Assembly (NCBI GenBank): GCA_030608745.1
Contig: JAUWDQ010000019.1
Coordinates: 1 to 17,242 of the forward strand
Direction: 5' to 3'
Origin: Pseudomonadota bacterium
Lineage (GTDB): Bacteria; Desulfobacterota; BSN033; WVXP01; G020346125
DNA length: 17,242 bases
A model generated the notes under the pieces. The model was not told the DNA's origin and ran no database searches. It was given only the letters and a program-made list of their open reading frames with translations. Each line of letters opens with the position of its first letter. The first letter of the stretch is position 1. This document shows positions 1 to 6,927 of this stretch, one piece after another. A program made the position numbers and the translations under genes.

Positions 1-74
1 GTGGCTGAGGCTAAAAAGAGGAGAAAAAGGCCAACCAGAGCCATGACGGACATTCCCTTTATTGAGCGAAACAT
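1..74 (-). CDS. N-terminus of a secreted or membrane-anchored protein (partial)
   Basis: Only the first 24 codons are inside the window; the gene runs off the left edge. The ATG at 72-74 is preceded on the minus strand by a strong AGGAGG-type ribosome site (about 79-86). The encoded start has two basic residues (Arg3, Lys6) followed by a hydrophobic run of Val, Leu, Phe and Ala ending in Ala-Ser-Ala, which is a typical Sec signal peptide with an A-x-A cleavage site. The mature protein cannot be identified. The inverted-repeat element at 91-342 begins only 17 bases upstream of the ATG, so any native promoter must lie beyond or within that element. Confidence 0.6.
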   Translation of the reverse strand, partial: MFRSIKGMSVMALVGLFLLFLASA

Positions 75-90
75 TTTGACCTCCTACGGT

Positions 91-342
91 TGACGGCTTC
101 GTAAAAAGTCCATCTAGCTGCGTTGCGCTGCATCCCCTGCCCTGTTAAATTGAAGACAGCCATATCAAGAGATATGGGATATAGGAGCTGCTTGAAAACA
201 GTAACATCAAACAAAGAAAATATTTAACAGGGTAAATCATTGCAGCGTACTCCTATGTACGCCTCATTCCTCAGGATTTGCGCGCCTTGCATCTGGATCT
301 TTTTTCTTTGCCGTCTGATTCCGACTTTTTACAATGATGTCA
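91..342. repeat. Inverted-repeat (MITE-like) element, copy 1
   Basis: The left end TGACGGCTTCGTAAAAAGTC (91-110) is identical to the left end of the element at 6680. The right end GACTTTTTACAATGATGTCA (323-342) is an imperfect inverted copy of it. The right half also matches copy 2: shared blocks include CATTCCTCA, GCCTTGCAT, CTTTGCCGTC and GACTTTTTA. A central hairpin GCGTAC/GTACGC (245-250, 257-262) corresponds to the larger central palindrome of copy 2. There is no transposase gene, so it would depend on an enzyme supplied in trans. Copy 1 is about 100 bp longer than copy 2 because of the nested inverted repeat at 140-232. I see no convincing target duplication at this copy. Confidence 0.75.
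140..232. repeat. Nested inverted repeat inside element copy 1
   Basis: CCCTGTTAAAT (140-150) and ATTTAACAGGG (222-232) are perfect 11-bp inverted repeats. Between them lies a second perfect hairpin, CCATATC-AAGA-GATATGG (160-177). Just outside, CGCTGCA and TGCAGCG extend the symmetry. This segment is absent from the copy at 6680-6833, so it is either a later insertion into copy 1 or a part lost from copy 2. Confidence 0.6.
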
Positions 343-712
343 ACTTTAAGAATATGACGTCCCATTTTATTCCCTATTATAGCAATTGGGGGTTATAAAT
401 ACTAACCCCGTACTATATATTTCCCAGCCCCCAATATGAGGGAATTTTCGTGATTTACCAAGATTCCATGGGCGAAAAAAAATTTTGAGCAGCGAAGAAC
501 GACCTTTTCAGAGATCTCTAGAAAAATACTTGTCGTAAAAGTCAGCGAACCCAAATTGATTTTCCCTTGCTTTCAAATAAAATTCATAATAAAATAGTAG
601 GCGTAATTTCCTGCTTTTACCCGTTCATTGCTCCGGGGGAGAATCTATCTGCCACAGGACATGGGACAAGGCTTGTGTTTCTTATCGAGAATATCCGAAA
701 GCTGAACCGAAC
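343..712. other. Intergenic region, no gene seen
   Basis: This AT-rich stretch between the repeat element and ybaK has no open frame that looks like protein. It holds a 7-bp hairpin, GGGGTTA (389-395) with TAACCCC (403-409), not followed by a T run on either strand, so not a clear terminator. On the minus strand a perfect TATAAT lies at about 373-378 but without a good -35. A candidate plus-strand promoter is listed separately at 567-595. Confidence 0.5.
567..595 (+). promoter_or_regulatory. Candidate sigma-70 promoter for ybaK and the OmpA-like gene
   Basis: TTGCTT (567-572), a 17-bp spacer, then TAAAAT (590-595). The spacing is ideal and each hexamer is four or five of six to consensus. 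It is the best match in the AT-rich region upstream of 713; its leader would be about 110 nt. Confidence 0.35.
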
Positions 713-1198
713 TTGGAGATATTGACAGGCACCATTGTGTCCAGTAGAGGCGAGCGGTTTCTGATTGAACGGGGGATTCCTTTCGAATCCCTTGAGTATG
801 ATTTTCGGCAAAAGGGCTCGGAATACGCGGCCAAGGCATTGGGTGTTCCTCTCGATGCTATGCTCAAGTCCCTCGTGGTCAAGCTCTCGGATAGCCGCTT
901 CGCCTTCGTGGTCATGCCCGGCTCCAAGGATGTATCCTTAAAGGAGTTGGCCAGATCCGGCGGTGTTAAGGAGGCACAGGTGGCTAGCGAGCGCGATGCA
1001 CAGCGCCTAACGGGATACCTCGTGGGAGGTATCAGCCCCTTTGGGGTGAGGACCCAACTTCCGGTATACGTCGATGAGGAAATCTTGAAACATGGTGAAA
1101 TCTATATCAATGGAGGAAGGCGCGGCCTCATCCTGAAGCTCATGACCAAGGACCTAATTGGCACCTTAGACCCTACGGTGACTGATTTGGGACGATAG
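713..1198 (+). CDS. ybaK: YbaK/EbsC-type aminoacyl-tRNA deacylase
   Basis: The protein (about 160 residues) matches the YbaK/ProX family of trans-editing enzymes, which hydrolyse mischarged aminoacyl-tRNAs such as Cys-tRNA(Pro) in the cytoplasm. Visible family marks are the N-terminal Arg-x-Leu-x-x-x-Gly-Ile-x-x-x-x-x-Glu-Tyr pattern (residues 15-29), the conserved Lys52 in the Met-Leu-Lys-Ser-Leu-Val strand, and the Gly-Gly-Ile-Ser-Pro-Phe-Gly loop (about 105-111). The start is uncertain: there is no ATG in frame. TTG at 713, TTG at 722 (a GGAG at 715-718 is close) and GTG at 737 are all possible, and the family usually begins near the last of these. The next gene starts 40 bases after the stop, so the two are probably cotranscribed. 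Exact substrate specificity within the family cannot be told. Confidence 0.85.
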   Translation: MEILTGTIVSSRGERFLIERGIPFESLEYDFRQKGSEYAAKALGVPLDAMLKSLVVKLSDSRFAFVVMPGSKDVSLKELARSGGVKEAQVASERDAQRLTGYLVGGISPFGVRTQLPVYVDEEILKHGEIYINGGRRGLILKLMTKDLIGTLDPTVTDLGR

Positions 1199-1238
1199 AT
1201 GTTTTTACTCATTTAAGGAAACCATATGGAGGTGAAAA

Positions 1239-2192
1239 ATGGATCGGGGAAAGTTAATGGGTTTGATCATTCCGTTAGCTTTGAGCGCGGTAATTATGGG
1301 GAGTTGTGTGAGCAAGGATAAATATTTATTAAAGGTGGATGAGGGCGAAAAACTCTCGAGGGAATTGGCCGCACTGAAGTCCGAACACGCCAGGTTACAG
1401 GGAATAAGAGAGGCCCTCGATAGACAGGTAATTACCCTCCAGGGGGAAAGGAATGATCTGGAGAAGGCGAGAACCGAGTTGAAACTTGAGAACCTTTCCC
1501 TTGAAAGGGAGATTGTCCGGCTCAAGGAGGATAACACGGAGCTGGAAAAGATTTTACAGGCCAAGGAGGATCGCCTGAGCAAAAACATCATAAACCTCAG
1601 GGCTCAAATCTCCGAACTGGAGAAGGAAAACGAGGATCTGAAGCAGAGCGTGGATAGACTCCAGTCTGAAGCTGAGGCTTTGGTTCACCAGAGACAAGAA
1701 GAGATGAACGAGATGAAGTCCACCTACGACGATTTACTGGAAGGTATGAAATCCGAGATCGAGAAGGGCAAGATAACCATAACGCAATTGAAGGGAAAAT
1801 TGAAGGTGAATATGCTCGACGAAATCCTATTCGACTCGGGAAAGACCACCATTAAGCCCGAGGGTGTCGAGGTGTTGGAGCGAGTGGGGGAGATTCTGTT
1901 GAACGTCAAGGACAGGGCCATCAACGTAGAGGGCTACACGGACAATGTTCCCATCGGACCTGAACTGGCGAGGAGGTACCCCACGAATTGGGAACTCTCG
2001 GCGGCTCGGGCAACCAATGTAGCCAGATATCTGCAGGAGAAAATCGGTATTGATCCTACCCTGCTGTCCGCCACTGGTTACGGCGAATACCAACCCGTCG
2101 CCTCTAACGAAGACGAAGAAGGACGGGCGAGGAATCGGCGCATTGAAATCGTGCTCGTTCCGATGGAAATCACACCCGTCTCCAGGGAATAG
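1239..2192 (+). CDS. OmpA-family lipoprotein with long coiled coil
   Basis: This 317-residue protein has three parts. Residues 1-23 are a lipoprotein signal with a Met-Gly-Ser-Cys lipobox, Cys23 being the expected lipidated residue. About 35-185 is a heptad-rich coiled coil dominated by Glu, Lys, Leu and Arg. About 190-312 is an OmpA/MotB-type peptidoglycan-binding domain, with LFDSGKTTIKPEG near its start, the VEGYTDNVP strand, NWELSAARA and the C-terminal RNRRIEIVLVP. The Asp and Arg expected to bind diaminopimelate are present (TDN and RNRR). It should tether the outer membrane to the cell wall, the coiled coil spanning periplasmic space. The ATG is preceded by GGAGGTG. Similar architectures occur beside motility or envelope genes, but no partner is visible here. 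Confidence 0.85.
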   Translation: MDRGKLMGLIIPLALSAVIMGSCVSKDKYLLKVDEGEKLSRELAALKSEHARLQGIREALDRQVITLQGERNDLEKARTELKLENLSLEREIVRLKEDNTELEKILQAKEDRLSKNIINLRAQISELEKENEDLKQSVDRLQSEAEALVHQRQEEMNEMKSTYDDLLEGMKSEIEKGKITITQLKGKLKVNMLDEILFDSGKTTIKPEGVEVLERVGEILLNVKDRAINVEGYTDNVPIGPELARRYPTNWELSAARATNVARYLQEKIGIDPTLLSATGYGEYQPVASNEDEEGRARNRRIEIVLVPMEITPVSRE

Positions 2193-2224
2193 GAGGGCCT
2201 CCTGGTAACTTTTGCAATTTATGC

Positions 2225-2253
2225 TTGACAACTGAATATAAATAGAGTATGTA
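2225..2253 (+). promoter_or_regulatory. Sigma-70 promoter of the ilv-leu operon
   Basis: A perfect TTGACA (2225-2230) is followed by a 17-bp spacer and TATGTA (2248-2253). Transcription would start near 2260, about 40 nt before the leader-peptide ATG. It lies in the gap between the OmpA-like gene and the leader. Confidence 0.65.
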
Positions 2254-2297
2254 TTTAAGCTAATTTTGGTTTTTGAGTCCAAGGAAAGGGCTATTTC

Positions 2298-2414
2298 ATG
2301 GGTCAGGAAGGATTGATTTTGGTGGTTATTATCGTACAGCTTATGGGCTTGCTTTTGGTCTTGGCCCTTAAGAGCTGCCCATTGCCTGACCCGAGGCGAG
2401 ATTCAGTCTCATGA
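2298..2414 (+). CDS. Branched-chain amino acid leader peptide (attenuator peptide)
   Basis: A 38-codon reading frame begins with ATG at 2298, with AAGGAAAGGG at 2281-2290 as ribosome site, and ends with TGA at 2412-2414. Residues 6-24 read LILVVIIVQLMGLLLVLAL: 15 of 19 are Leu (8), Val (4) or Ile (3). The tail is hydrophilic and Pro/Arg/Asp-rich. It sits after a good promoter and directly before competing hairpins and an intrinsic terminator, upstream of acetohydroxy acid synthase genes. This is the layout of ilv/leu leader peptides (ivbL, ilvL, leuL in enterobacteria), whose translation reports the supply of charged branched-chain tRNAs. The composition would also suit a small one-pass membrane peptide, but the position favours a leader. 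Confidence 0.8.
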   Translation: MGQEGLILVVIIVQLMGLLLVLALKSCPLPDPRRDSVS

Positions 2415-2485
2415 AGGAGGGCAGGCCGTGGGCAGCAGCACCCACGGCTTTCTCTTTATTGAAGCCGTGGGAGAGGTCCTGCGGC
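2374..2485 (+). promoter_or_regulatory. Attenuator with four alternative RNA pairings before ilvB
   Basis: Five segments can be read. A: GCTGCCCATTGCCTG (2374-2388). B: CAGGCCGTGGGCAGC (2422-2436). C: CCCACGGC (2441-2448). D: GCCGTGGGA (2464-2472). E: TCCTGCGGC (2477-2485). A pairs with B (13 Watson-Crick pairs plus one wobble out of 15). B pairs with C over 8 perfect base pairs using GCCGTGGG at 2425-2432. C pairs equally well with D, because D repeats GCCGTGGG. D pairs with E to make the terminator. A:B plus C:D therefore leaves the terminator unformed, and B:C plus D:E forms it. Segment A overlaps leader codons 26-31 and B lies 8-22 nt after the leader stop, so a moving or stalled ribosome can select between states. 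The direction of the switch is inferred, not shown. Confidence 0.75.
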
Positions 2486-2491
2486 TTTTTT
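2464..2491 (+). terminator. Intrinsic terminator (attenuator) upstream of ilvB
   Basis: GCCGTGGGA (2464-2472) and TCCTGCGGC (2477-2485) form a 9-bp stem with two G-T wobbles and a GAGG loop, followed by six T (2486-2491) and then GTTTT. It is about 85 nt before the ilvB start, so it would stop transcription before the operon unless the C:D antiterminator forms. Confidence 0.85.
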
Positions 2492-2576
2492 GTTTTACCG
2501 TGAGGACAGAGTAGTATAGCCCTTCTGTGATTTGGAAGTCGGCAAGGCAGGGATCACCACATGCGGGAGGTTGACA

Positions 2577-4317
2577 TTGAAAAAGCGAACAGGAGCACAG
2601 ATTATTTTTGAGAGTTTACTTCACGAGGGTGTTGAAGTCGTATTCGGCTATCCGGGAGGCGCAGTCATCAACCTCTACGATGAGCTGGTAAATTATCCTC
2701 AGATCAGACATGTCCTGGTGCGTCATGAACAAGGGGCCCTTCATGCTGCGGACGGCTACGCGCGGGCGACGGGGCAAACCGGGGTTTGCCTGGTTACATC
2801 GGGACCAGGGGCGACCAATATCGTTACCGGCGTGGTGACGGCTTTTATGGATTCCATACCCATCGTCGTGCTAACAGGACAGGTTGCCACACATCAAATT
2901 GGGAACGACGCTTTCCAGGAAGCCGACATTCTGGGCATCACCCGCACCTGCACCAAGCACAACTACCTCGTCAAGGACACTGGCGATCTGGCAAGGGTTA
3001 TTCGGGAGGCATTCCATATCGCCTCAACGGGCAGACCCGGGCCGGTGCTCGTTGATCTGCCAAAAGACGTCATAACCGGAGAGGCATCGTTGGAAAACCC
3101 GGAGAAGCTTGAGATCCGCGGCTATGCGCCGGTGACCACGGGTCATCCCGGTCAGATAAAGCTGGCCGTTCGGGAGATTCTGAAGGCCAAAAAGCCAGTT
3201 ATCTATGCGGGGGGGGGGGATCATCCACTCTGGAGCACAGGAGGAGCTTCTCGCGCTGGCGGAGGTGGCACGGATACCAGTGGCGGTTACCCTACTGGGT
3301 TTGGGAGGGTTCCCCGGGGATCACCCCCTCTTCCTTGGCATGCTGGGAATGCACGGGACCTATGCGGCCAACACAGCGGTCACCCAGTGCGATTTGCTGA
3401 TTGCCATCGGGAGCCGTTTTGATGACCGGGTGACGGGGAAGCTCGAAACCTTTGCCCCCTCGGCCAGGATCATTCATGTGGATATCGATCCCTCATCGAT
3501 CAGCAAGAATGTGACCGTGAACGTCCCCATCGTTGGGGATGCCAAGAACATCCTTGCCCGAATGGTCAAAATTCTCAAGGAGCAAGGGGATGTGTGGAAG
3601 GCCACCCGAAAACCCTGGCTGGAGGAGGTCCGCCAGTACGCGGCAGAGCATCCCCTGTACTATGAACCTTCCCAGGATGTGATCAAGCCCCAATACGTAA
3701 TCCAGCAGATTCATCGCCTGACCGGGGGGCAGGCCATCGTCGCCACAGAGGTGGGACAACATCAGATGTGGACGGCCCAGTTCTATCGGTTCACGCGCCC
3801 CCGGACTATCCTTTCCTCTGGCGGGCTGGGAACCATGGGCTATGGCTTGCCTGCGGCCATTGGTGCACAGGTGGCCTTCCCGGACCGTATCGTCTTCGAC
3901 ATTGCCGGTGAGGGGAGCTTTCAGATGAACGTGCAGGAACTGGCTACAGCGGTTCAGTATCGCCTTCCCATCAAAGTGGCCATTCTCAACAATCACTCCC
4001 TGGGGATGGTTCGCCAATGGCAAGAACTCTTCTTTAACAGACGGTATTCGGAAACCTCCTTGGATGTTCAACCCGACTTCGTGAGATTGGCGGAGGCATA
4101 TGGGGCCGTTGGACTTCGAGCCGAGCGTCCAAGGGATGTCGTTCCTTGTTTGGAGAAAGCTCTCTCCATCCAGGGACCTGTGGTCATGGACTTTATCGTG
4201 GATCCGGAAGAGAATGTTTTTCCCATGGTGCCACCCGGCCATGGCATTGACCAGATGATCCTGGCCAAGCCCGATAAGAAGGCACGGAAGGTGGTACCCC
4301 TGACCTTCCCCTCGTGA
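2577..4317 (+). CDS. ilvB: Acetohydroxy acid synthase large subunit, frameshifted at a G11 tract
   Basis: IlvB condenses two pyruvates, or pyruvate and 2-ketobutyrate, using thiamine diphosphate, FAD and Mg2+; first common step to Val, Leu and Ile. The chosen start is TTG 2577, six bases after GGGAGG (2565-2570), giving Met-Lys-Lys-Arg-Thr-Gly-Ala-Gln, the usual family start. The catalytic Glu51 is in RHEQGA. The reading frame breaks at 3209-3219: 11 consecutive G where 10 would give the conserved Tyr-Ala-Gly-Gly-Gly-Ile-Ile. As written, the first frame ends at 3422 and the second frame carries the rest to 4317. Corrected length is 579 residues, normal for the family. The Mg-binding GDG-SF motif reads GEGSF (Glu at codon 3910-3912), followed by the expected Asn-Asn. 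ilvN begins 10 bases downstream. The frameshift may be a sequencing error. Confidence 0.9.
3209..3219 (+). other. Run of 11 G breaking ilvB
   Basis: Eleven consecutive G at codons 211-214 of ilvB. Family conservation predicts GCG GGG GGG GGG ATC, which needs ten. One extra G shifts the frame by +1. Long G runs are prone both to sequencing/assembly error and to replication or transcription slippage. Confidence 0.9.
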
Positions 4318-4327
4318 GGATTGAGCC

Positions 4328-4891
4328 ATGAAAAACACGATATCTATCTTGGTTGAGAACAAACCCGGGGTTTTGGCTCGAATTGCTGCGATGTTCAGCG
4401 CTCGAAATTATAACATCGACAGCCTCTCCGTTGCCGAAACTGTGGATCCGACGGTCTCCAGGGTCACGTGTACGGCTGTGGGGGATAACCTGGAAATCGA
4501 ACAGATCATGAAGCAGCTCAGGAAGCTGATCGATGTGATCCGGGTAGTCAACTTCACCACCTCAAACGGAGATTTCATCACCCGTGAGATGGTCCTGATA
4601 AAGGTGAACGCCAGGGAAAGAAACCGGGCCGAGATCATGCGAACGGCTGATATCTTCAGGGCAAAGATCGTGGATGCCGGTCGTGAGAACCTGACCCTGG
4701 AGGTAACCGGTGATGAAAAGAAGATCGACGCCCTCCTGGAACTTCTCAAGCCCTTCGGAATCCTGGAAATCGCCAGGACGGGCCAGGTGGCCCTCTCGCG
4801 GGGAGCCAGGAGGCTCATGGACAGGCATGCGGGATCGGGGAAATCCCCGAGACCGAAAAAATCCGATAATTCCCGGAATTCGATGATTTGA
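4328..4891 (+). CDS. ilvN: Acetohydroxy acid synthase regulatory (small) subunit
   Basis: This protein activates the catalytic subunit and confers feedback inhibition by valine. An N-terminal ACT domain occupies residues 1-75, with ISILVENKPGVLARIAAMFS at the start, NIDSLSVAET, and the VIRVVNFT strand. A second ferredoxin-like domain follows (about 82-158), with EMVLIKV, a DIFRAKIVD segment and TGDEKKIDALLELLKPFGI. The usual family length is about 160-165 residues; this one has a basic, Ser/Pro-rich tail of roughly 20 extra residues. It starts 10 bases after the ilvB stop with GAGGATTGAGCC before the ATG, so the subunits are translated together. Confidence 0.92.
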   Translation: MKNTISILVENKPGVLARIAAMFSARNYNIDSLSVAETVDPTVSRVTCTAVGDNLEIEQIMKQLRKLIDVIRVVNFTTSNGDFITREMVLIKVNARERNRAEIMRTADIFRAKIVDAGRENLTLEVTGDEKKIDALLELLKPFGILEIARTGQVALSRGARRLMDRHAGSGKSPRPKKSDNSRNSMI

Positions 4892-4993
4892 AAGGCTGAA
4901 GGGAACCCCGGGAATCAGAGGAGCGATTTTCAGACGGAAGATTGGCAGAAAGATCGTCTTTAAGACTGAAAAACAACGGTATAGGAGACCAGC

Positions 4994-6535
4994 ATGTTAC
5001 AATTCGTCAAGATCTTTGATACAACCCTCAGGGATGGTGAACAGTCTCCAGGGTTCAGCATGAACGTTGCTGAAAAGATCCGAGTGGCCAAGCGGTTGGA
5101 ACAGATGGGGGTCGATGTGATCGAGGCCGGTTTTCCCGTGGCTTCACAAGGGGATTTTGAGGCTGTTCAGGCCATCGCGGCGGAAATCAAAGAAACAGTT
5201 GTGGCCGGGTTGGCTCGGGCACACCCCAACGATATTGATCGGGCCTGGGAAGCCGTCAAAAAAGCGGAAAGGCCAATGATCCACACCTTTATCTCCAGTT
5301 CGGACATTCACCTGGAACATCAGCTCAAGATGTCGAGAAAGGAAGTTCTGAGCCTGGCCGTCAGGGCGGTAAAGCGGGCCAAGAACTACACCGATGATGT
5401 GGAGTTTTCGGCCATGGATGCTACCCGAAGCGATCGGGAATACCTTGCCCAGATGATCGGTGAAGCAATCGATGCCGGGGCGACCACGGTCAATATCCCC
5501 GACACGGTGGGATACGCCGTTCCCGGTGAGTTCGGTGAACTCATCGGTTATCTTGTGGAGAACGTGCCGAACATACAGGAGGCAGTAGTCAGCGTTCATT
5601 GTCACAATGACCTTGGTCTGGCAGTGGCCAATTCCCTGGCAGCAGTTAGGAATGGAACCAGACAGGTGGAGTGTACCATCAACGGTATTGGAGAGCGGGC
5701 AGGAAACACGGCTCTTGAGGAGATCGTTATGGCTCTGAAGGTCCGCAAAGATCTCATTGGCCTCGACACGCGAATTCAGACCGAACAGATCTATCCCACG
5801 AGCCGTCTTGTCTCATCTATCACTGGTATCCGGGTTCAGCCTAACAAAGCCATTGTGGGGGCTAACGCTTTTGCCCATGAATCCGGGATCCATCAGGATG
5901 GACTCCTGAAGAACAAGGCAACCTATGAGATCATGACTCCTGAGACAGTTGGCCTGAGTAAGAGCACTTTAGTCCTGGGAAAGCATTCTGGACGGCACGC
6001 CTTTGGTGATCGGGTGAAAGATCTAGGCTATGACCTCACCGGCGATCAGATGGAAAAGGCCTTTCAAGCCTTTAAGAATCTCTGCGATCTCAAAAAGCAC
6101 GTTTACGACGAGGACATTGAGGCGATTGTCGCGGACGAGATCATCCAGATTCCCGACAAGTATCGCTTAACCTTTCTCTCAGTCACCAGCGGAAGTGAAT
6201 TGATCCCCACCGCAACGGTCCAAATGGAGATCGATGGAAAGGTCATAAAGACCGCTGATCTGGGAAATGGCCCTGTGGATGCGGTCTTTAAGACCATCAA
6301 GAGGATCACGGGCGACACGAGCAACCTGGTTCGCTACGAGGTGGACGCCATTACCGGAGGCACCGATGCCCAGGGTTCCGTTAAGTGTACCCTGGAAAAA
6401 GATGAACTGACGGTTATTGGTCACGGGAGGGATACCGACATCATCGTGGCGAGCGGCAAAGCTTACATCAACGCCCTGAATAAATTAAACTATAAACAGA
6501 ACTACCTAGCTACGGATATGGACCGTTCGCTATGA
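4994..6535 (+). CDS. leuA: 2-isopropylmalate synthase
   Basis: LeuA joins acetyl-CoA and 2-ketoisovalerate, the committed step of leucine synthesis. The 513-residue length matches the short bacterial form. The DRE-TIM barrel shows FDTTLRDGEQSPG (Arg13, Asp14), NIPDTVGY (168-174), the metal-binding HCHNDLGLA (His202, His204) and NGIGERAGN. GIHQDGLLKN and HSGRHA mark the linker, and the C-terminal third has the leucine-binding regulatory domain (SGS, NGPVDA, DTDIIVASGKAYINALN). One oddity is Met141 in SAMDATRSD, where many LeuA proteins have Glu. AGGAG lies 8 bases before the ATG. It follows ilvN by 102 bases; ilvC, commonly found between them, is absent. Confidence 0.95.
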   Translation: MLQFVKIFDTTLRDGEQSPGFSMNVAEKIRVAKRLEQMGVDVIEAGFPVASQGDFEAVQAIAAEIKETVVAGLARAHPNDIDRAWEAVKKAERPMIHTFISSSDIHLEHQLKMSRKEVLSLAVRAVKRAKNYTDDVEFSAMDATRSDREYLAQMIGEAIDAGATTVNIPDTVGYAVPGEFGELIGYLVENVPNIQEAVVSVHCHNDLGLAVANSLAAVRNGTRQVECTINGIGERAGNTALEEIVMALKVRKDLIGLDTRIQTEQIYPTSRLVSSITGIRVQPNKAIVGANAFAHESGIHQDGLLKNKATYEIMTPETVGLSKSTLVLGKHSGRHAFGDRVKDLGYDLTGDQMEKAFQAFKNLCDLKKHVYDEDIEAIVADEIIQIPDKYRLTFLSVTSGSELIPTATVQMEIDGKVIKTADLGNGPVDAVFKTIKRITGDTSNLVRYEVDAITGGTDAQGSVKCTLEKDELTVIGHGRDTDIIVASGKAYINALNKLNYKQNYLATDMDRSL

Positions 6536-6566
6536 GGTAGAGCAGTAACCTTGGGGGGATAGAGGG

Positions 6567-6910
6567 ATGGACACGAGGGGTTTCTTTACAGATTCCATCA
6601 AAGGTGAGGTCGTTACCTTGATGCTTACCATCCAGACGGAAGAGTGCAAGAACTGTCGATTAGTTTTTGAAGAAACTGATGACGGCTTCGTAAAAAGTCC
6701 AACTGCTGCGTTACACTTCATCTTTCGTCATTGCGACGTACTGTAAGTACGTCGCATTCCTCAAGATTCGCAAGCCTTGCATTTGGAACTTTTTACTTTG
6801 CCGTCCCATTTTTGACTTTTTAAGAGGTTATCACTGATATTAAGCGGAAATTTGCCGACACCTTAAACTGCGCAATTCAACGGGGATTGGATGAGATGAT
6901 AAATCGATGA
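6567..6910 (+). pseudogene. Small gene interrupted by the inverted-repeat element
   Basis: A frame opens at ATG 6567 (GAGGG just before it, 31 bases after leuA) and runs 38 codons to ACT GAT at 6675-6680. There the repeat element begins. After the element ACTGAT recurs (6833-6838), and the frame ATT AAG CGG continues from 6839 to TGA at 6908-6910. Removing 6681-6838 (158 bp, not a multiple of three) joins the halves into one 61-codon frame. The joined protein would be small, soluble and charged, with a Cys-Lys-Asn-Cys pair at residues 27-30. As the sequence stands, translation enters the element and stops at a TAA at 6744-6746. I do not recognise the family. Its position suggests it was the last gene of the ilv-leu operon. 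Confidence 0.65.
6680..6833. mobile_element. Inverted-repeat (MITE-like) element, copy 2
   Basis: The left end TGACGGCTTCGTAAAAAGTC (6680-6699) and right end GACTTTTTAAGAGGTTATCA (6814-6833) are imperfect inverted repeats (15 of 20). A secondary inverted pair, GTAAAAAGT near the left and ACTTTTTAC near the right, lies further in. The centre is a perfect 11-bp palindrome, TGCGACGTACT-GTA-AGTACGTCGCA (6732-6756). Flanking ACTGAT copies at 6675-6680 and 6833-6838 look like a 6-bp target duplication. It codes for nothing. Together with copy 1 at 91 it defines a small non-autonomous family. Confidence 0.8.
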
Positions 6911-6927
6911 TGGGAACGGGGACTTCC

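Noticed and set aside
389..409. GGGGTTA/TAACCCC hairpin as a terminator
   Set aside because: No T run follows on either strand and no adjacent gene end needs it.
2532..2576. Upstream TTG start for ilvB
   Set aside because: The TTG at 2577 has a GGGAGG six bases before it and gives the usual family N-terminus; the upstream extension has neither.
3493..4362. 289-codon open frame on the minus strand inside ilvB/ilvN
   Set aside because: It lies opposite a strongly conserved AHAS large subunit, has no recognisable motif and no ribosome site; it is a shadow frame.
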